From positions 2,542,001-2,606,000 of the forward strand of contig NZ_CP014232.1 of the NCBI RefSeq assembly GCF_001553935.1: a stretch of DNA of 64,000 bases, in the 5' to 3' direction. The notes beneath the pieces were generated by a model. The model made no database searches. It saw nothing but the letters and a program-made list of their open reading frames with translations, and had not been told where the DNA came from. Positions 18,516-26,748 of the stretch are shown in pieces. The position numbers were made by a program, and so were the translations under genes. Source of the DNA: Actinomyces oris (GTDB taxonomy: Bacteria > Actinomycetota > Actinomycetes > Actinomycetales > Actinomycetaceae). Every line of letters starts with the position of its first letter. Within the stretch, counting starts at the first letter, position 1.

Positions 18516-19688
18516 TTACAGACTGTTGATGAAAGCTTCGAGGCGCTTCATTCCTTCGTGCAGCTCGTCGCGAGAGGCCGCGTAGGACAGTCGAACGTGG
18601 GTGCGGGCCGTGGTCGTGGAGAAGTCCTGTCCCGGAGTAAGGGCCACATGAGCCTCCTCCAGGGCGCGGTGACAGAAGGTCTGGGCGTCAAGACCCGTGG
18701 AGGAGACGTCGAAGTAGACGTAGAAGGCGCCGTCGGGCAGGACCGGGACCGGAAGGCCGATGCGTTGCAGCCCGTCGAGCACGATGCTCCTGCGGGCGAG
18801 GAGCTCTTGTCTGCGTTGCTCGCACACGGAGATGGATTCGGGGGAGAAGGCCGCCAGCGCGGCCTGCTGAATAGGTGTCGAGGCGCACAGGAAGTAGTTC
18901 ACCGCCAGGTTCTCGGCGGGGGCTAACAGCTCCTCGGGAAGAATCGCCCAGCCCAGGCGCCATCCCGTCATCCCGAAGTACTTGGAGAAGGAGTTGATGA
19001 CGATCGCATCAGGATCGGCTTCCAGGACGGTGCGCGCAGGCCTGCCATCCTCGCCTGGATCAGCCAGGCCCAGGTAGATCTCGTCGACGATCCGCCAGGC
19101 ACTGCGTTCGCGCGCCAGCTCGCAGATCGATGCCAGCTCCTCGAAGGGGATGGATGTGCCTGTGGGGTTGGACGGGGTCGCCAGCATCACCGCGCTCGTC
19201 TGGGGAGTCCATGCCGCCTCGGCTGCGGCCCGGTCCATCTGGTATCGGCTGGCAGGACTGGTGGGGGCCAGAACGATCCGGCCGCCGTAGGTCTCCACCA
19301 GCTGCCGGTTGCAGGGGTAGGACGGATCAGCGATGACGACGTCGTCACCGGCCTGCGTGGTGGCGGCGGCCACCAGCAGGAGTGCCGACGACGCACCGGT
19401 GGTGACGACGATCCGAGCGGGATCGACCTCGACGCCGTGCCTGTCCCGGTAGAAATCCGCAATGGCCTCACGCAGTGCGAGCAGGCCCAGGGCGGGGGAG
19501 TAGGGCAGTGGCCGGCCGTCCATGACACGGCACATCTCCTCACGGACCGCGGGAGGGGCGCCGAAATCAGGCTCACCCAGGCTGAGCTTGGCAATCGAGT
19601 GGCCCTCCGCCTGGAGGACCCCGGCGCGTTCGCCGATGCTCATCGCATAGAAGGGCTGAGCGGCTGTGGCCCGGGCGGCGATCTTCAT
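18516..19688 (-). CDS. Class I/II pyridoxal-phosphate aminotransferase
   Basis: A 390-residue fold-type I aminotransferase. K236 in NSFSKYFGMTGWRLGW forms the internal aldimine, DPSYPC near 121 and the NPTGTS motif near 174 bind the cofactor and substrate, and a C-terminal Arg (THVRLSYA) binds the carboxylate. The substrate is probably aspartate or another amino acid, not decidable from sequence. ATG at 19688 follows AAGGAG; the frame remains open upstream only because it runs antisense to tRNA-Leu. It is not obviously in an operon. Confidence 0.9.
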   Translation of the reverse strand: MKIAARATAAQPFYAMSIGERAGVLQAEGHSIAKLSLGEPDFGAPPAVREEMCRVMDGRPLPYSPALGLLALREAIADFYRDRHGVEVDPARIVVTTGASSALLLVAAATTQAGDDVVIADPSYPCNRQLVETYGGRIVLAPTSPASRYQMDRAAAEAAWTPQTSAVMLATPSNPTGTSIPFEELASICELARERSAWRIVDEIYLGLADPGEDGRPARTVLEADPDAIVINSFSKYFGMTGWRLGWAILPEELLAPAENLAVNYFLCASTPIQQAALAAFSPESISVCEQRRQELLARRSIVLDGLQRIGLPVPVLPDGAFYVYFDVSSTGLDAQTFCHRALEEAHVALTPGQDFSTTTARTHVRLSYAASRDELHEGMKRLEAFINSL

Positions 19689-19814
19689 GACGACTCCTTG
19701 ACGCGGGGGCAGAACAGGACCAGTGTCCCCCTTCCGGTAGCGGGAGGGCAAAGGTGTGTTGATGGGACGCCGATGTGTCGAGAATCGGAGGTGAGGGTTT
19801 GTATAGCGATGCTG

Positions 19815-19899
19815 TGGTGCCTCCGGCGGGACTCGAACCCGCACGCCCGTAGGCAGCGACTTTTAAGGTCGCGGTGTCTACCGATTCCACCACGGAGGC
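19815..19899 (-). tRNA. tRNA-Leu (anticodon UAA)
   Basis: An 85-base class II tRNA on the minus strand with an encoded CCA. The acceptor stem GCCTCCG pairs with CGGAGGC, the anticodon stem is GCGAC/GTCGC around CTTAAAA, giving TAA, and there is a long variable arm as expected for leucine. The T-loop GGTTCGAGTCC is standard. Confidence 0.95.
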
Positions 19900-19937
19900 G
19901 AGAAGCGCCCCCAATATGTGAATAAAAGGGGCGTCAG

Positions 19938-20029
19938 TACCCCCACTGGGATTCGAACCCAGGACCTTGTGTTTATCAGACACGATACGAGGTATAAGCT
20001 CGCTGCTCTAACCGCTGAGCTATGGGGGC
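19938..20029 (-). tRNA. tRNA with anticodon UAU and long variable arm (predicted Ile, unusual)
   Basis: The acceptor stem GCCCCCA pairs with TGGGGGT, with a G-U first pair. The D arm GCTC/GAGC, the anticodon stem GCGAG/CTCGT around CTTATAC and the T arm CTGGG/CCCAG around TTCGAAT all fold well. The anticodon TAT would read AUA (isoleucine). The variable region is 24 bases with a GTGT/ACAC stem, as in Leu, Ser or Tyr tRNAs but not normal Ile. No CCA is encoded. It lies 39 bases upstream of tRNA-Leu on the same strand. It may be a functional odd tRNA or a decaying copy. Confidence 0.75.
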
Positions 20030-20233
20030 GCGGCCACCGCATCGACGGCGTCGAGGAGGCAGACGCTGCCGGCACCGGCGGGGCCAACAGCGCGGAAGTA
20101 GGTTACCCCAAATGGTGGCCGCGTCGGTCGTTTTCCCCACTGTGTTCCGTCAGGCATGCCCTCGCACAGGCTCTGTGGTCCTCCGGGTCCGCCAGGTCTG
20201 AGGAACTGCCCTCCCTACCGCTAGCCTGGTCGC

Positions 20234-21136
20234 ATGAGTCACACTCCTGCACCCGCATCTCCCGAGGCTGGACGCGAGCCCTCGCCCCGCACTCCGGAAG
20301 GCCACCTGACCGTCGGTGACGTCGTCGCCCTCGTGGAGGCCGCCGCACCTCCCGGCCTGGCCGCCTCCTGGGACTCCAACGGGCTCATCTGCGGCGACCC
20401 CGCCGAGCCGGTGCGCAGCATCCTGCTGGCCGTCGACCCGGTGACAGCCGTCGTCGAGGAGGCTATCGACGCCGGTGTCGACATGGTTATCACCCACCAC
20501 CCCCTCTACCTGCGCGGTACCGACCACGTCGCGGCCACCGACCCCAAGGGCCGCACCGTCCACCGCCTCATCCGGGCCGGCATCGCGCTCCTCAACGCCC
20601 ACACCAGCCTCGACGCCGCCCACGGGGGAGTGGCTGACGCCCTGGCCGAGCGCGTCGGTCTCGTCTCCACCGTCCCCCTCGAGCCCGACCCCGCCTCCCC
20701 GGATCAGGGTATCGGACGGATCGGCACGCTCCCGCAACCCGTCACTTTGCGCCAGCTCGCTGAGGACGTCGCCGCTGCCCTGCCCGACTCCGCCCCCGGC
20801 CTCCTCGTGGGCGGGGACCTGGACGCCGTCGTCGAACGCATTGCCGTCTCAGGTGGGGCGGGCGACTCTCTCCTGCAACGGGCCCGGCAGGCCGGAGCCG
20901 ACGTGTTCCTCACCGCCGACCTGCGCCACCACCCCGCTTCCGAGCACCTGGAGGACGGCCGCCCCTACCTCCTGTGCGGCACCCACTGGGCCACCGAGTG
21001 GGTCGGCCTGGAGCCCCTGGCCCGCAGGCTCACTGAAGGTGCCCACGCCTGCGGAGCCTCGCTGTCCGTCCAGGTCTCCCGTATTGTCACGGACCCGTGG
21101 GCGCTGCGCCTGCCCACCGGACCTGACCGGGCATGA
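20234..21136 (+). CDS. NIF3-family dinuclear-metal protein
   Basis: A 300-residue protein of the Nif3/YbgI (GTP cyclohydrolase 1 type 2-like) family. Metal ligands are visible in ITHHPLYLRG (H88, H89) and NAHTSLDAAHGG (H123, D127), with a further metal-binding part near the C-terminus (TADLRHHPASEH and HWATEW). The enzymatic role in bacteria is not settled. The first 20 residues, rich in Pro and Ala, precede the family homology. ATG at 20234 has no strong ribosome-binding site. A coiled-coil gene follows 46 bases later on the same strand, a usual pairing in actinobacteria. Confidence 0.88.
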   Translation: MSHTPAPASPEAGREPSPRTPEGHLTVGDVVALVEAAAPPGLAASWDSNGLICGDPAEPVRSILLAVDPVTAVVEEAIDAGVDMVITHHPLYLRGTDHVAATDPKGRTVHRLIRAGIALLNAHTSLDAAHGGVADALAERVGLVSTVPLEPDPASPDQGIGRIGTLPQPVTLRQLAEDVAAALPDSAPGLLVGGDLDAVVERIAVSGGAGDSLLQRARQAGADVFLTADLRHHPASEHLEDGRPYLLCGTHWATEWVGLEPLARRLTEGAHACGASLSVQVSRIVTDPWALRLPTGPDRA

Positions 21137-21182
21137 GAGGATTCGCAGCAACAACGTGTACGCACCTGAAGGAGCACCCGCC

Positions 21183-21917
21183 GTGACAAGCGCCCCTATC
21201 GCCCAGCAGCGCCTTCTCATCGACCTGCAGGACCTCGACTCCCGCCTGGCACGGCTGCGTCACGAGCGCAAGCACCTTCCGGTCCTCACCCGTATCGAGG
21301 CGGTCATTGAGCGCCTCAAAGTCAACAAGCGCGCAGCCATCCAGGCCGAGGCCGCCCTTGACGAAGCCAAGAAGCAGGCCACCCGTAGCGAGGACGAGGT
21401 CGGTCAGGTTGTGCGCCGGGCTGAGGTGCTGCGCGAGCGTCTCCACTCCGGAACCAGCGCGGCCCGCGACCTCTCCGCCATCCAGGGGGAGATCGACCAG
21501 CTCGGCCAACGCCAGTCAGCCTTGGAGGAGGCGCAGATCCTGGCGATGGAGGCGCTCGACTCCGCCCGGCAGGAGGCAGAACGCCTCAGCCAGGAGGAGT
21601 CGGAGATCCGTGCGGCCGGCCGTGAGCTCACCGCCAAGCGTGATGCCGAGTTCGCCCGACTCGATGAGGAGATCGACTCCCTGGAGAACCAGCGGGCAGA
21701 CTTGGCTGGGACCATTGAGGCACCTCTCCTGGCCGACTATGAGGCCGTCCGCACCTCCACCGGTGGGCTCGGCGCCGTTGCCATGAGGGGCCGCACTGTT
21801 GAGGGCGGCGCTGTCGAGATCAGCCCCCAGGAGCTGGCCCGTATTGTGGCCGCCCCGGCCGAGGAAGTCATCCACGCCGAGGAGAACGACGTCATCATCG
21901 TGCGTATGGATATCTGA
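21183..21917 (+). CDS. Coiled-coil protein of the C4 zinc-ribbon family, cysteines missing
   Basis: A 244-residue protein: an almost continuous coiled coil (about 10-185) rich in Glu, Arg and Gln, then a C-terminal segment (GAVAMRGRTVEGGAVEISPQ) that aligns in position with the CxxC...CxxC zinc ribbon of its family. All four expected cysteines are absent, so it cannot bind zinc the same way. GTG at 21183 follows AAGGAG. It is probably cotranscribed with the NIF3 gene. The family's role is not firmly known; it is often annotated as a nucleic-acid-binding protein. Confidence 0.75.
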   Translation: MTSAPIAQQRLLIDLQDLDSRLARLRHERKHLPVLTRIEAVIERLKVNKRAAIQAEAALDEAKKQATRSEDEVGQVVRRAEVLRERLHSGTSAARDLSAIQGEIDQLGQRQSALEEAQILAMEALDSARQEAERLSQEESEIRAAGRELTAKRDAEFARLDEEIDSLENQRADLAGTIEAPLLADYEAVRTSTGGLGAVAMRGRTVEGGAVEISPQELARIVAAPAEEVIHAEENDVIIVRMDI

Positions 21918-21951
21918 CGGCGGCCGCGTCTGAAGTCGGCCGTCACCGGCT

Positions 21952-22761
21952 TCAGCGAGTCACCAAAGTAAGTACCCGTCGCCCCTGCCGGTCCGGCTCG
22001 CAGACCTCGACGTCGTCGATGCCCTTTAGGCCCCGGGCGACACTCGCAACGTCATCCACCTGTGCGTGCTCAGGCACGGATTCGGCGGCGACGGCTCTGA
22101 GGAGCTCTCCGGTGAGCAGTCCGCGAGCGTGCTTGGCCATGTGGGAGACCACCTTGCGCGAACCGTTGTCGGCGGTGCGCACCACGCGCACGCTGACGAC
22201 CTCAACGCCGTCGCGCGCGGACGGCTTCCACGCGGCCGCATAGTCCGCCGACCGGCAGTCCACCACCAGTCCCTGCGCAGCCATCTCAGTGAGCGACGAC
22301 GCCAGGTGCTGCTTCCAGAACGCAGGCAGGCGCCCCGGCCCGGGCAGGGACGTGCCCATCGACAGGCGGTGGTCGGGTACCAGGTCAGTGGGGGACAGGA
22401 TGCCCCACAGTCCCGAGAGAACAACACAGTGGCGCTCCAGAGCAGCCCGGCCGGCCGCCTCCTCGGCGATCGAGTCGAGCCGGGCGGCCTCGTACAGGAC
22501 CCCGGTGAACAGCTGATGGGCGGGGACACAGGGTGAGGTCTCCAGCACTAGGTTCGTTCCCACCTGCTCGGCGCTGCGCGGCCCCAGCCCCAGGACGGAG
22601 GCCGCCTCATCGCTCCGGCTCACCTCAGCCAGCGCGGACATCACCTCGCGGCGCGCAGCAGTGAGCCTGTCCGCGTCCAGGAGCGAGTCAAGATCCAGTG
22701 ATGGTCCACTGGTAGGAGCAGTCTTTCCCTCAGAGGGAGGAAGCAGGATGAGCACCCGCAC
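21952..22761 (-). CDS. yaaA: Peroxide stress protein YaaA
   Basis: A 269-residue protein of the YaaA (DUF328) family, which in E. coli lowers free iron under hydrogen peroxide and has a DNA-binding fold. Hallmarks are ILLPPSEGKT at the N-terminus, GLWGILSPTDLVPDHRLSMG near 117-136, the YAAAWKP segment and the HMAKHARGLLTGEL motif near 207-220. The length is close to the family norm. GTG at 22761 is the start. It is convergent with the coiled-coil gene, with only about 35 bases between them. Confidence 0.88.
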   Translation of the reverse strand: MRVLILLPPSEGKTAPTSGPSLDLDSLLDADRLTAARREVMSALAEVSRSDEAASVLGLGPRSAEQVGTNLVLETSPCVPAHQLFTGVLYEAARLDSIAEEAAGRAALERHCVVLSGLWGILSPTDLVPDHRLSMGTSLPGPGRLPAFWKQHLASSLTEMAAQGLVVDCRSADYAAAWKPSARDGVEVVSVRVVRTADNGSRKVVSHMAKHARGLLTGELLRAVAAESVPEHAQVDDVASVARGLKGIDDVEVCEPDRQGRRVLTLVTR

Positions 22762-22844
22762 ATGATAGGCGGCTCCCGGGAAGTCAGGGTCCCGACGGCG
22801 GACGCGTCCCCGTGCTGTTGCACCACGGCGCTACACTAACCCGT

Positions 22845-23241
22845 GCGGACGAGCCGACCGGGCGGCCGCGGTACCGCCACCGCCTTCATAACGGTGGCGG
22901 GCTGAGGAACGTCCGGGCTCCACAGAGCAGGGCGGTGGCTAACGGCCACTCGGGGTGACCCGCGGGACAGTGCCACAGAGAGCAGACCGCCCATCGGACA
23001 CCGGTGGGTAAGGGTGAAAGGGTGGGGTAAGAGCCCACCAGCGCGGCGGGTGACCGTCGCGGCTCGGTAAACCCCGCCCGGAGCAAGACCGCACAGCTGG
23101 CGCTTGAAGGCTGCTCGCCCGAGTCAGCGGGTAGGTCGCATGAGGCCGCTGGCAACAGCGGTCCAAGATGAATGGTCGCCACCGCCCAGGCCGGTAACGG
23201 CGGGCGGCAACAGAACCCGGCGTACAGGTCGGCTCGTCCGC
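22845..23241 (+). ncRNA. rnpB: RNase P RNA (class A)
   Basis: A 397-base RNA whose ends form a perfect 15-bp P1 helix (22845-22859 with 23227-23241). The universally conserved GAGGAA-GTCCGGGCT segment is near 22910-22926 and the ACAGAACCCGGCGTACAGG segment near 23209-23228. Together these identify the catalytic RNA of RNase P, which trims tRNA 5' ends. TACACT at 22832-22837 is a suitable -10 element. Confidence 0.96.
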
Positions 23242-23260
23242 ACGAGAGAACGTGTGGAAA

Positions 23261-23298
23261 CGGCTGTGGCCCGCCAGGATCCTGGCGGGCCACAGCCG
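23261..23298. terminator. Perfect palindromic terminator between rnpB and the membrane protein gene
   Basis: An 18-bp perfect inverted repeat with only AT between the arms (23261-23278 and 23281-23298). It sits between the convergent rnpB and membrane protein genes and can act in both directions. Confidence 0.75.
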
Positions 23299-23328
23299 AC
23301 GTCGTATGAGGTGGATGGTGGTGTGGCG

Positions 23329-24516
23329 TTACTTCGCCGCCACGTAGACCTCATTCTTGTTGTCCACCTGAGAGAAAGCGCTCACCGCGAAGGCGCCCTT
23401 CTTCTCATTGGCGGCGGACTCGTCAACGAGGAAGACGAAATCGCCCTTCGCCTTGCCTCCGTCGCGGGGCATGCTTTGGCGGCTGAAGAGTGACTCCCCG
23501 CCGATAAGCAGCTCCGATTCTGCCGTGTTTCCGTCGTGGGTGAAACCGATCTTCAGATCGTACCCATCGAACTGTCCTTGACCGTGGTAGGTGATCTCAA
23601 CGGGAACGCGAATATACACCTTGCCGGCAGGGGGCTCCTTGTAGCTGTACTGGTTCGTGGCAGCCTTGATGGACTCAGTGGCGTTCCACTCGACATCCCC
23701 GAAGGTGACGTCCACTGATGCCTTAGGGTCGTCGTCGTACTTGCCTGCATTCAGGGTGATTGCACCGGCCTTGGGGTCGATGGGGTCCTTCTCGCTTGAG
23801 CCGGGGCCATTACTGCCCGACTTGCCGGTCTTCTTCGGATCCGGGCTGTCGGTCTCGTCAGAGTCACTCGACTTCTTGTCGGAGTCGGGGGCGGACTTCT
23901 TCTGGTGGTTCGGCTCCGAGCTTGAGGTGCTGTCCGCCTTGTTGTCGGACTCACTGGAATCGCCCTTGAACAAGAAGATGCCACCGATGACCAGAACGAC
24001 CACGACGACTGCAGCAATACCGGTCCAGAACCACCACTGCTGAGTCAGCGGCTTGGAGCCATTGCCGGAGCCGGCCGGAGCGGCGGCATTGGGCTGCCAC
24101 CCGCCGGTGGGAGGCTGCATGCCTCCGGCAGCCCCCTGGGGCTGGAAGGGCGTGGGCGACTGGGCGTAGTCCATGTTGGCCGCGTAAGGGCTGCCCCCAG
24201 TTGCGGGAGCGCCGGCATAGTCTCCTGAGGGAGCGGATGCCGACATGCCTGTCGGGTCGGCAACCTGTGAGGCAGTGCCCAACGAGGCCGTCGGGGCGGT
24301 CGACACCGCCTGGGTCGGAGCCCATGCCGGATCTGTCTCGGTGGTGTCACCTGCGGCCGAGGCAGCTGAGGCGCTGGAGGCGGCGGAGTCGTCGACCCAG
24401 ATCTGCCAGCCCTCAGGAGCCGGTCCCCAGGCCGGGTCGGGCTGCCAGCCTGCAGGCGGTTCGAAGCCCTCGGGTGGCGCGGGCCAGTTCGGCGGTGGAT
24501 TGAAGCGCAAAGCCAT
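23329..24516 (-). CDS. Trp/Pro-rich single-pass membrane protein with extracytoplasmic domain
   Basis: A 395-residue protein. The N-terminal 60 residues have the actinobacterial GWQPDPAWGPAPEGWQIWV motif (positions about 23-41), followed by a low-complexity Ala/Thr/Pro region. One transmembrane helix spans about 162-184. A Ser/Asp/Lys-rich linker (185-250) leads to a beta-rich extracytoplasmic domain (about 255-395) like DUF4352, often seen in surface or telokin-like proteins. The ATG at 24516 has a GGAGG before it. The function is unknown. It is not in an obvious operon. Confidence 0.65.
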   Translation of the reverse strand: MALRFNPPPNWPAPPEGFEPPAGWQPDPAWGPAPEGWQIWVDDSAASSASAASAAGDTTETDPAWAPTQAVSTAPTASLGTASQVADPTGMSASAPSGDYAGAPATGGSPYAANMDYAQSPTPFQPQGAAGGMQPPTGGWQPNAAAPAGSGNGSKPLTQQWWFWTGIAAVVVVVLVIGGIFLFKGDSSESDNKADSTSSSEPNHQKKSAPDSDKKSSDSDETDSPDPKKTGKSGSNGPGSSEKDPIDPKAGAITLNAGKYDDDPKASVDVTFGDVEWNATESIKAATNQYSYKEPPAGKVYIRVPVEITYHGQGQFDGYDLKIGFTHDGNTAESELLIGGESLFSRQSMPRDGGKAKGDFVFLVDESAANEKKGAFAVSAFSQVDNKNEVYVAAK

Positions 24517-24689
24517 GAGAACCTCCGGGAGGAAATAAACAGGGAGAAACCCGCATGGGCTTCCTGGGCAGAATAGAGATGTCCGCTACCCAAGGACCCT
24601 ACGTCGTCACCTTATCGCGAGGCAACGTGACGCCGCTCGACCGTCCTGGATGTGGATGGGTAGCCATACCCAATGCCTCACCCAATGCC

Positions 24690-25619
24690 TCAAGGCAGGG
24701 TGAGCACGTCGGCGCCGTCCTCGGTCACCACGAGCGTGTGCTCGAACTGCGCAGTACGGGAACGGTCCTTAGTGACCACCGTCCAGCCGTCGTCCCACTG
24801 CTCCCACTCGATGCCACCCAGGGTGAGCATCGGCTCGATGGTGAACACCATGCCCGTCTCGATGACGTCGTCGTGCAGGGGAGCGGCGTCGTAGTGGGGG
24901 ATGATGAGGCCGGAGTGGAACGCCTCGCCGACGCCGTGTCCGGTGTAGTCGCGCACCACCCCGTAGTCGAAGCGCTTGGCGTAGGCCTCGATGACGCGGC
25001 CGATGACATTGACCTCGCGACCCGGCTTGACGGCCTTGATGCCCCGCTCCATCGCGGTGCGGGTGCGCTCGATGAGCAGCTCCGTCTCGCGATCGACCTC
25101 GCCGACGGCGTAGGTGGCGTTCGTGTCGCCGTGGACCCCGCCGATGTAGGCGGTGACGTCAAGATTGATGAGGTCTCCCTCGTTCAAGCGGGTCGAGTCC
25201 GGGATGCCGTGGCAGATGACCTCATTGATCGAGGTGCAGATCGACTTGGGGAAACCCATGTAGCCCAGGCACGAGGGGTAGGCGCCGTGGTCGCACAGGT
25301 ACTCGTGGGCGATCCGGTCGAGCTCATCGGTGCTCACCCCCGGGGCGATCGCCGTGGCAGCCTCGGCCAGGGCGCGGGCGGCCAGTCGCCCCGCGACCCT
25401 GATCCGCTCGATCGTCTCGGCATCCTTGATCTCCGAGGCCGTGACGCGCTCGGGGCCGTCGTGGAACATGTACTCGGGGCGTGCGATGGACGCAGGCACA
25501 TGACGCTCAGGACTGAGCGTCCCGGGAGTCAGCGTGCCACGCGGCGCGCGGTCGGCCAGTGAGACCGAGGACGCAGGGGAAGCCGAAGAAGTCATGGTCG
25601 TAAGCATAGAAGGAGGCAT
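24690..25619 (-). CDS. map: Methionine aminopeptidase, type I
   Basis: Removes initiator methionine after deformylation. Metal ligands of the fold are seen in [19 protein letters not shown] (two Asp), GHGVGEAFH (His), IEPML (Glu) and FEHT (Glu). The 309 residues include an N-terminal extension of about 45 residues before the core, rich in Ser and Ala, as in the actinobacterial longer class. The start is uncertain: 25619, 25607 and 25595 are in-frame ATGs, none with a well-placed ribosome-binding site. It lies 81 bases after panB on the same strand. Confidence 0.92.
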   Translation of the reverse strand: MPPSMLTTMTSSASPASSVSLADRAPRGTLTPGTLSPERHVPASIARPEYMFHDGPERVTASEIKDAETIERIRVAGRLAARALAEAATAIAPGVSTDELDRIAHEYLCDHGAYPSCLGYMGFPKSICTSINEVICHGIPDSTRLNEGDLINLDVTAYIGGVHGDTNATYAVGEVDRETELLIERTRTAMERGIKAVKPGREVNVIGRVIEAYAKRFDYGVVRDYTGHGVGEAFHSGLIIPHYDAAPLHDDVIETGMVFTIEPMLTLGGIEWEQWDDGWTVVTKDRSRTAQFEHTLVVTEDGADVLTLP

Positions 25620-25700
25620 CCGGTTCGCGGGACCTTCCCTCCGGCCAGTGGTTCAGGGCCTCCGCCATGACGCTGTGGGTCTTGTCACGGTCAGAAGCCG

Positions 25701-26546
25701 TCAGGAGCTGAACCAGTGCTTCTCCGCGGGGAAGGACTCCTCGCGTACCGCGGTCCCGTAGTCGGCGGCCGCCTGCCTGAGGGCCTCGCCGACTTGTCCG
25801 AACTGGTGGGCGAAGCGCGGAGACCAGTCCGTCATCCCGGCCATGTCCGTCCACACCAGGACCTGACCGTCGCAGCGCGCGCCAGCGCCGATACCGATCG
25901 TGGGGATCGTGAGCGACTCGGTGACGCGCGCGGCCAGGGGCTCGGGCACCATCTCCAGGACCAGGGCGACCGCCCCCGCTTCGGCCAGTGCTTGCGCGTC
26001 GGCCAGCAGCACGTCAGCGGCCTCGCCACGGCCCTGAACCCGGAAGCCGCCGAGCATGTTGACGCTCTGTGGAGTGAACCCCAGGTGCCCCACCACCGGA
26101 ATGCCCGCCTGGGCCAGTGCCCTCACGCTGGCTGCCCGGGGGCTGCCGCCCTCGAGCTTGACGGCATTGGCCCCGGCCTTCATGAGACGTACCGCGCTGG
26201 CCAGTGCCTGCTCGGGACCGGCCTCGTACGTGCCGAAGGGGAGGTCGGCCACAACCAGGGCGCGCTTGGTCGCCCTGGCCACCGAGCGGGTGGCCACTAC
26301 CATCTCGTCAAGCTCCACCGGCAGCGTGGAGTCATGCCCCAGCATGACGTTGCCGATGGAGTCGCCCACCAGCAGCAGGTCGGTTCCCGCCGCATCCAGG
26401 ATCTGGGCGGTCACGGCGTCGTAGGCGGTGAGCATGACCAGCTTGGTGCCGTCCTTCTTGGCAGCCGCCAGGTGATGAACGCGCACGGGCTTACCGCCTG
26501 CGACGACGGGAGCGGACGTACCGTAAGGGGACTCGGGTGTAGCCAT
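25701..26546 (-). CDS. panB: Ketopantoate hydroxymethyltransferase
   Basis: Makes ketopantoate from 2-oxoisovalerate and methylene-tetrahydrofolate, the first committed step of pantothenate and CoA synthesis. The 281 residues cover a complete TIM barrel with the family motifs MLTAYDAVTAQ near 38, LLVGDSIGNVMLGHDST near 58 (Mg ligand Asp), KLEGG near 129 and GHLGFTPQ near 153. The ATG at 26546 is used. It is divergent from glnA2. No other pan gene is nearby. Confidence 0.95.
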   Translation of the reverse strand: MATPESPYGTSAPVVAGGKPVRVHHLAAAKKDGTKLVMLTAYDAVTAQILDAAGTDLLLVGDSIGNVMLGHDSTLPVELDEMVVATRSVARATKRALVVADLPFGTYEAGPEQALASAVRLMKAGANAVKLEGGSPRAASVRALAQAGIPVVGHLGFTPQSVNMLGGFRVQGRGEAADVLLADAQALAEAGAVALVLEMVPEPLAARVTESLTIPTIGIGAGARCDGQVLVWTDMAGMTDWSPRFAHQFGQVGEALRQAAADYGTAVREESFPAEKHWFSS

Positions 26547-26748
26547 GGCATGAGGCTACCCGAGGTGTTGCAGTGCGCCTGCGCGTCGGACGGGCCACTG
26601 ACCTTCCTCTGACCTCCTTCGCCGTGGGCGTTGTCCGAAACCTGCCTGACGCACCCGCGCACTAGGCTGGACCAAGCAGAACGTCTCAGGCGCAAGAACG
26701 CCGGCCACGCCGTCGGCCCGCTGCCGCACCCCACGCTGAGGAGGCACC

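Noticed and set aside
22886..23293. Open frames on both strands in the 22.9-23.3 kb region
   Set aside because: They lie inside the RNase P RNA, which is identified by its P1 helix and conserved core segments.
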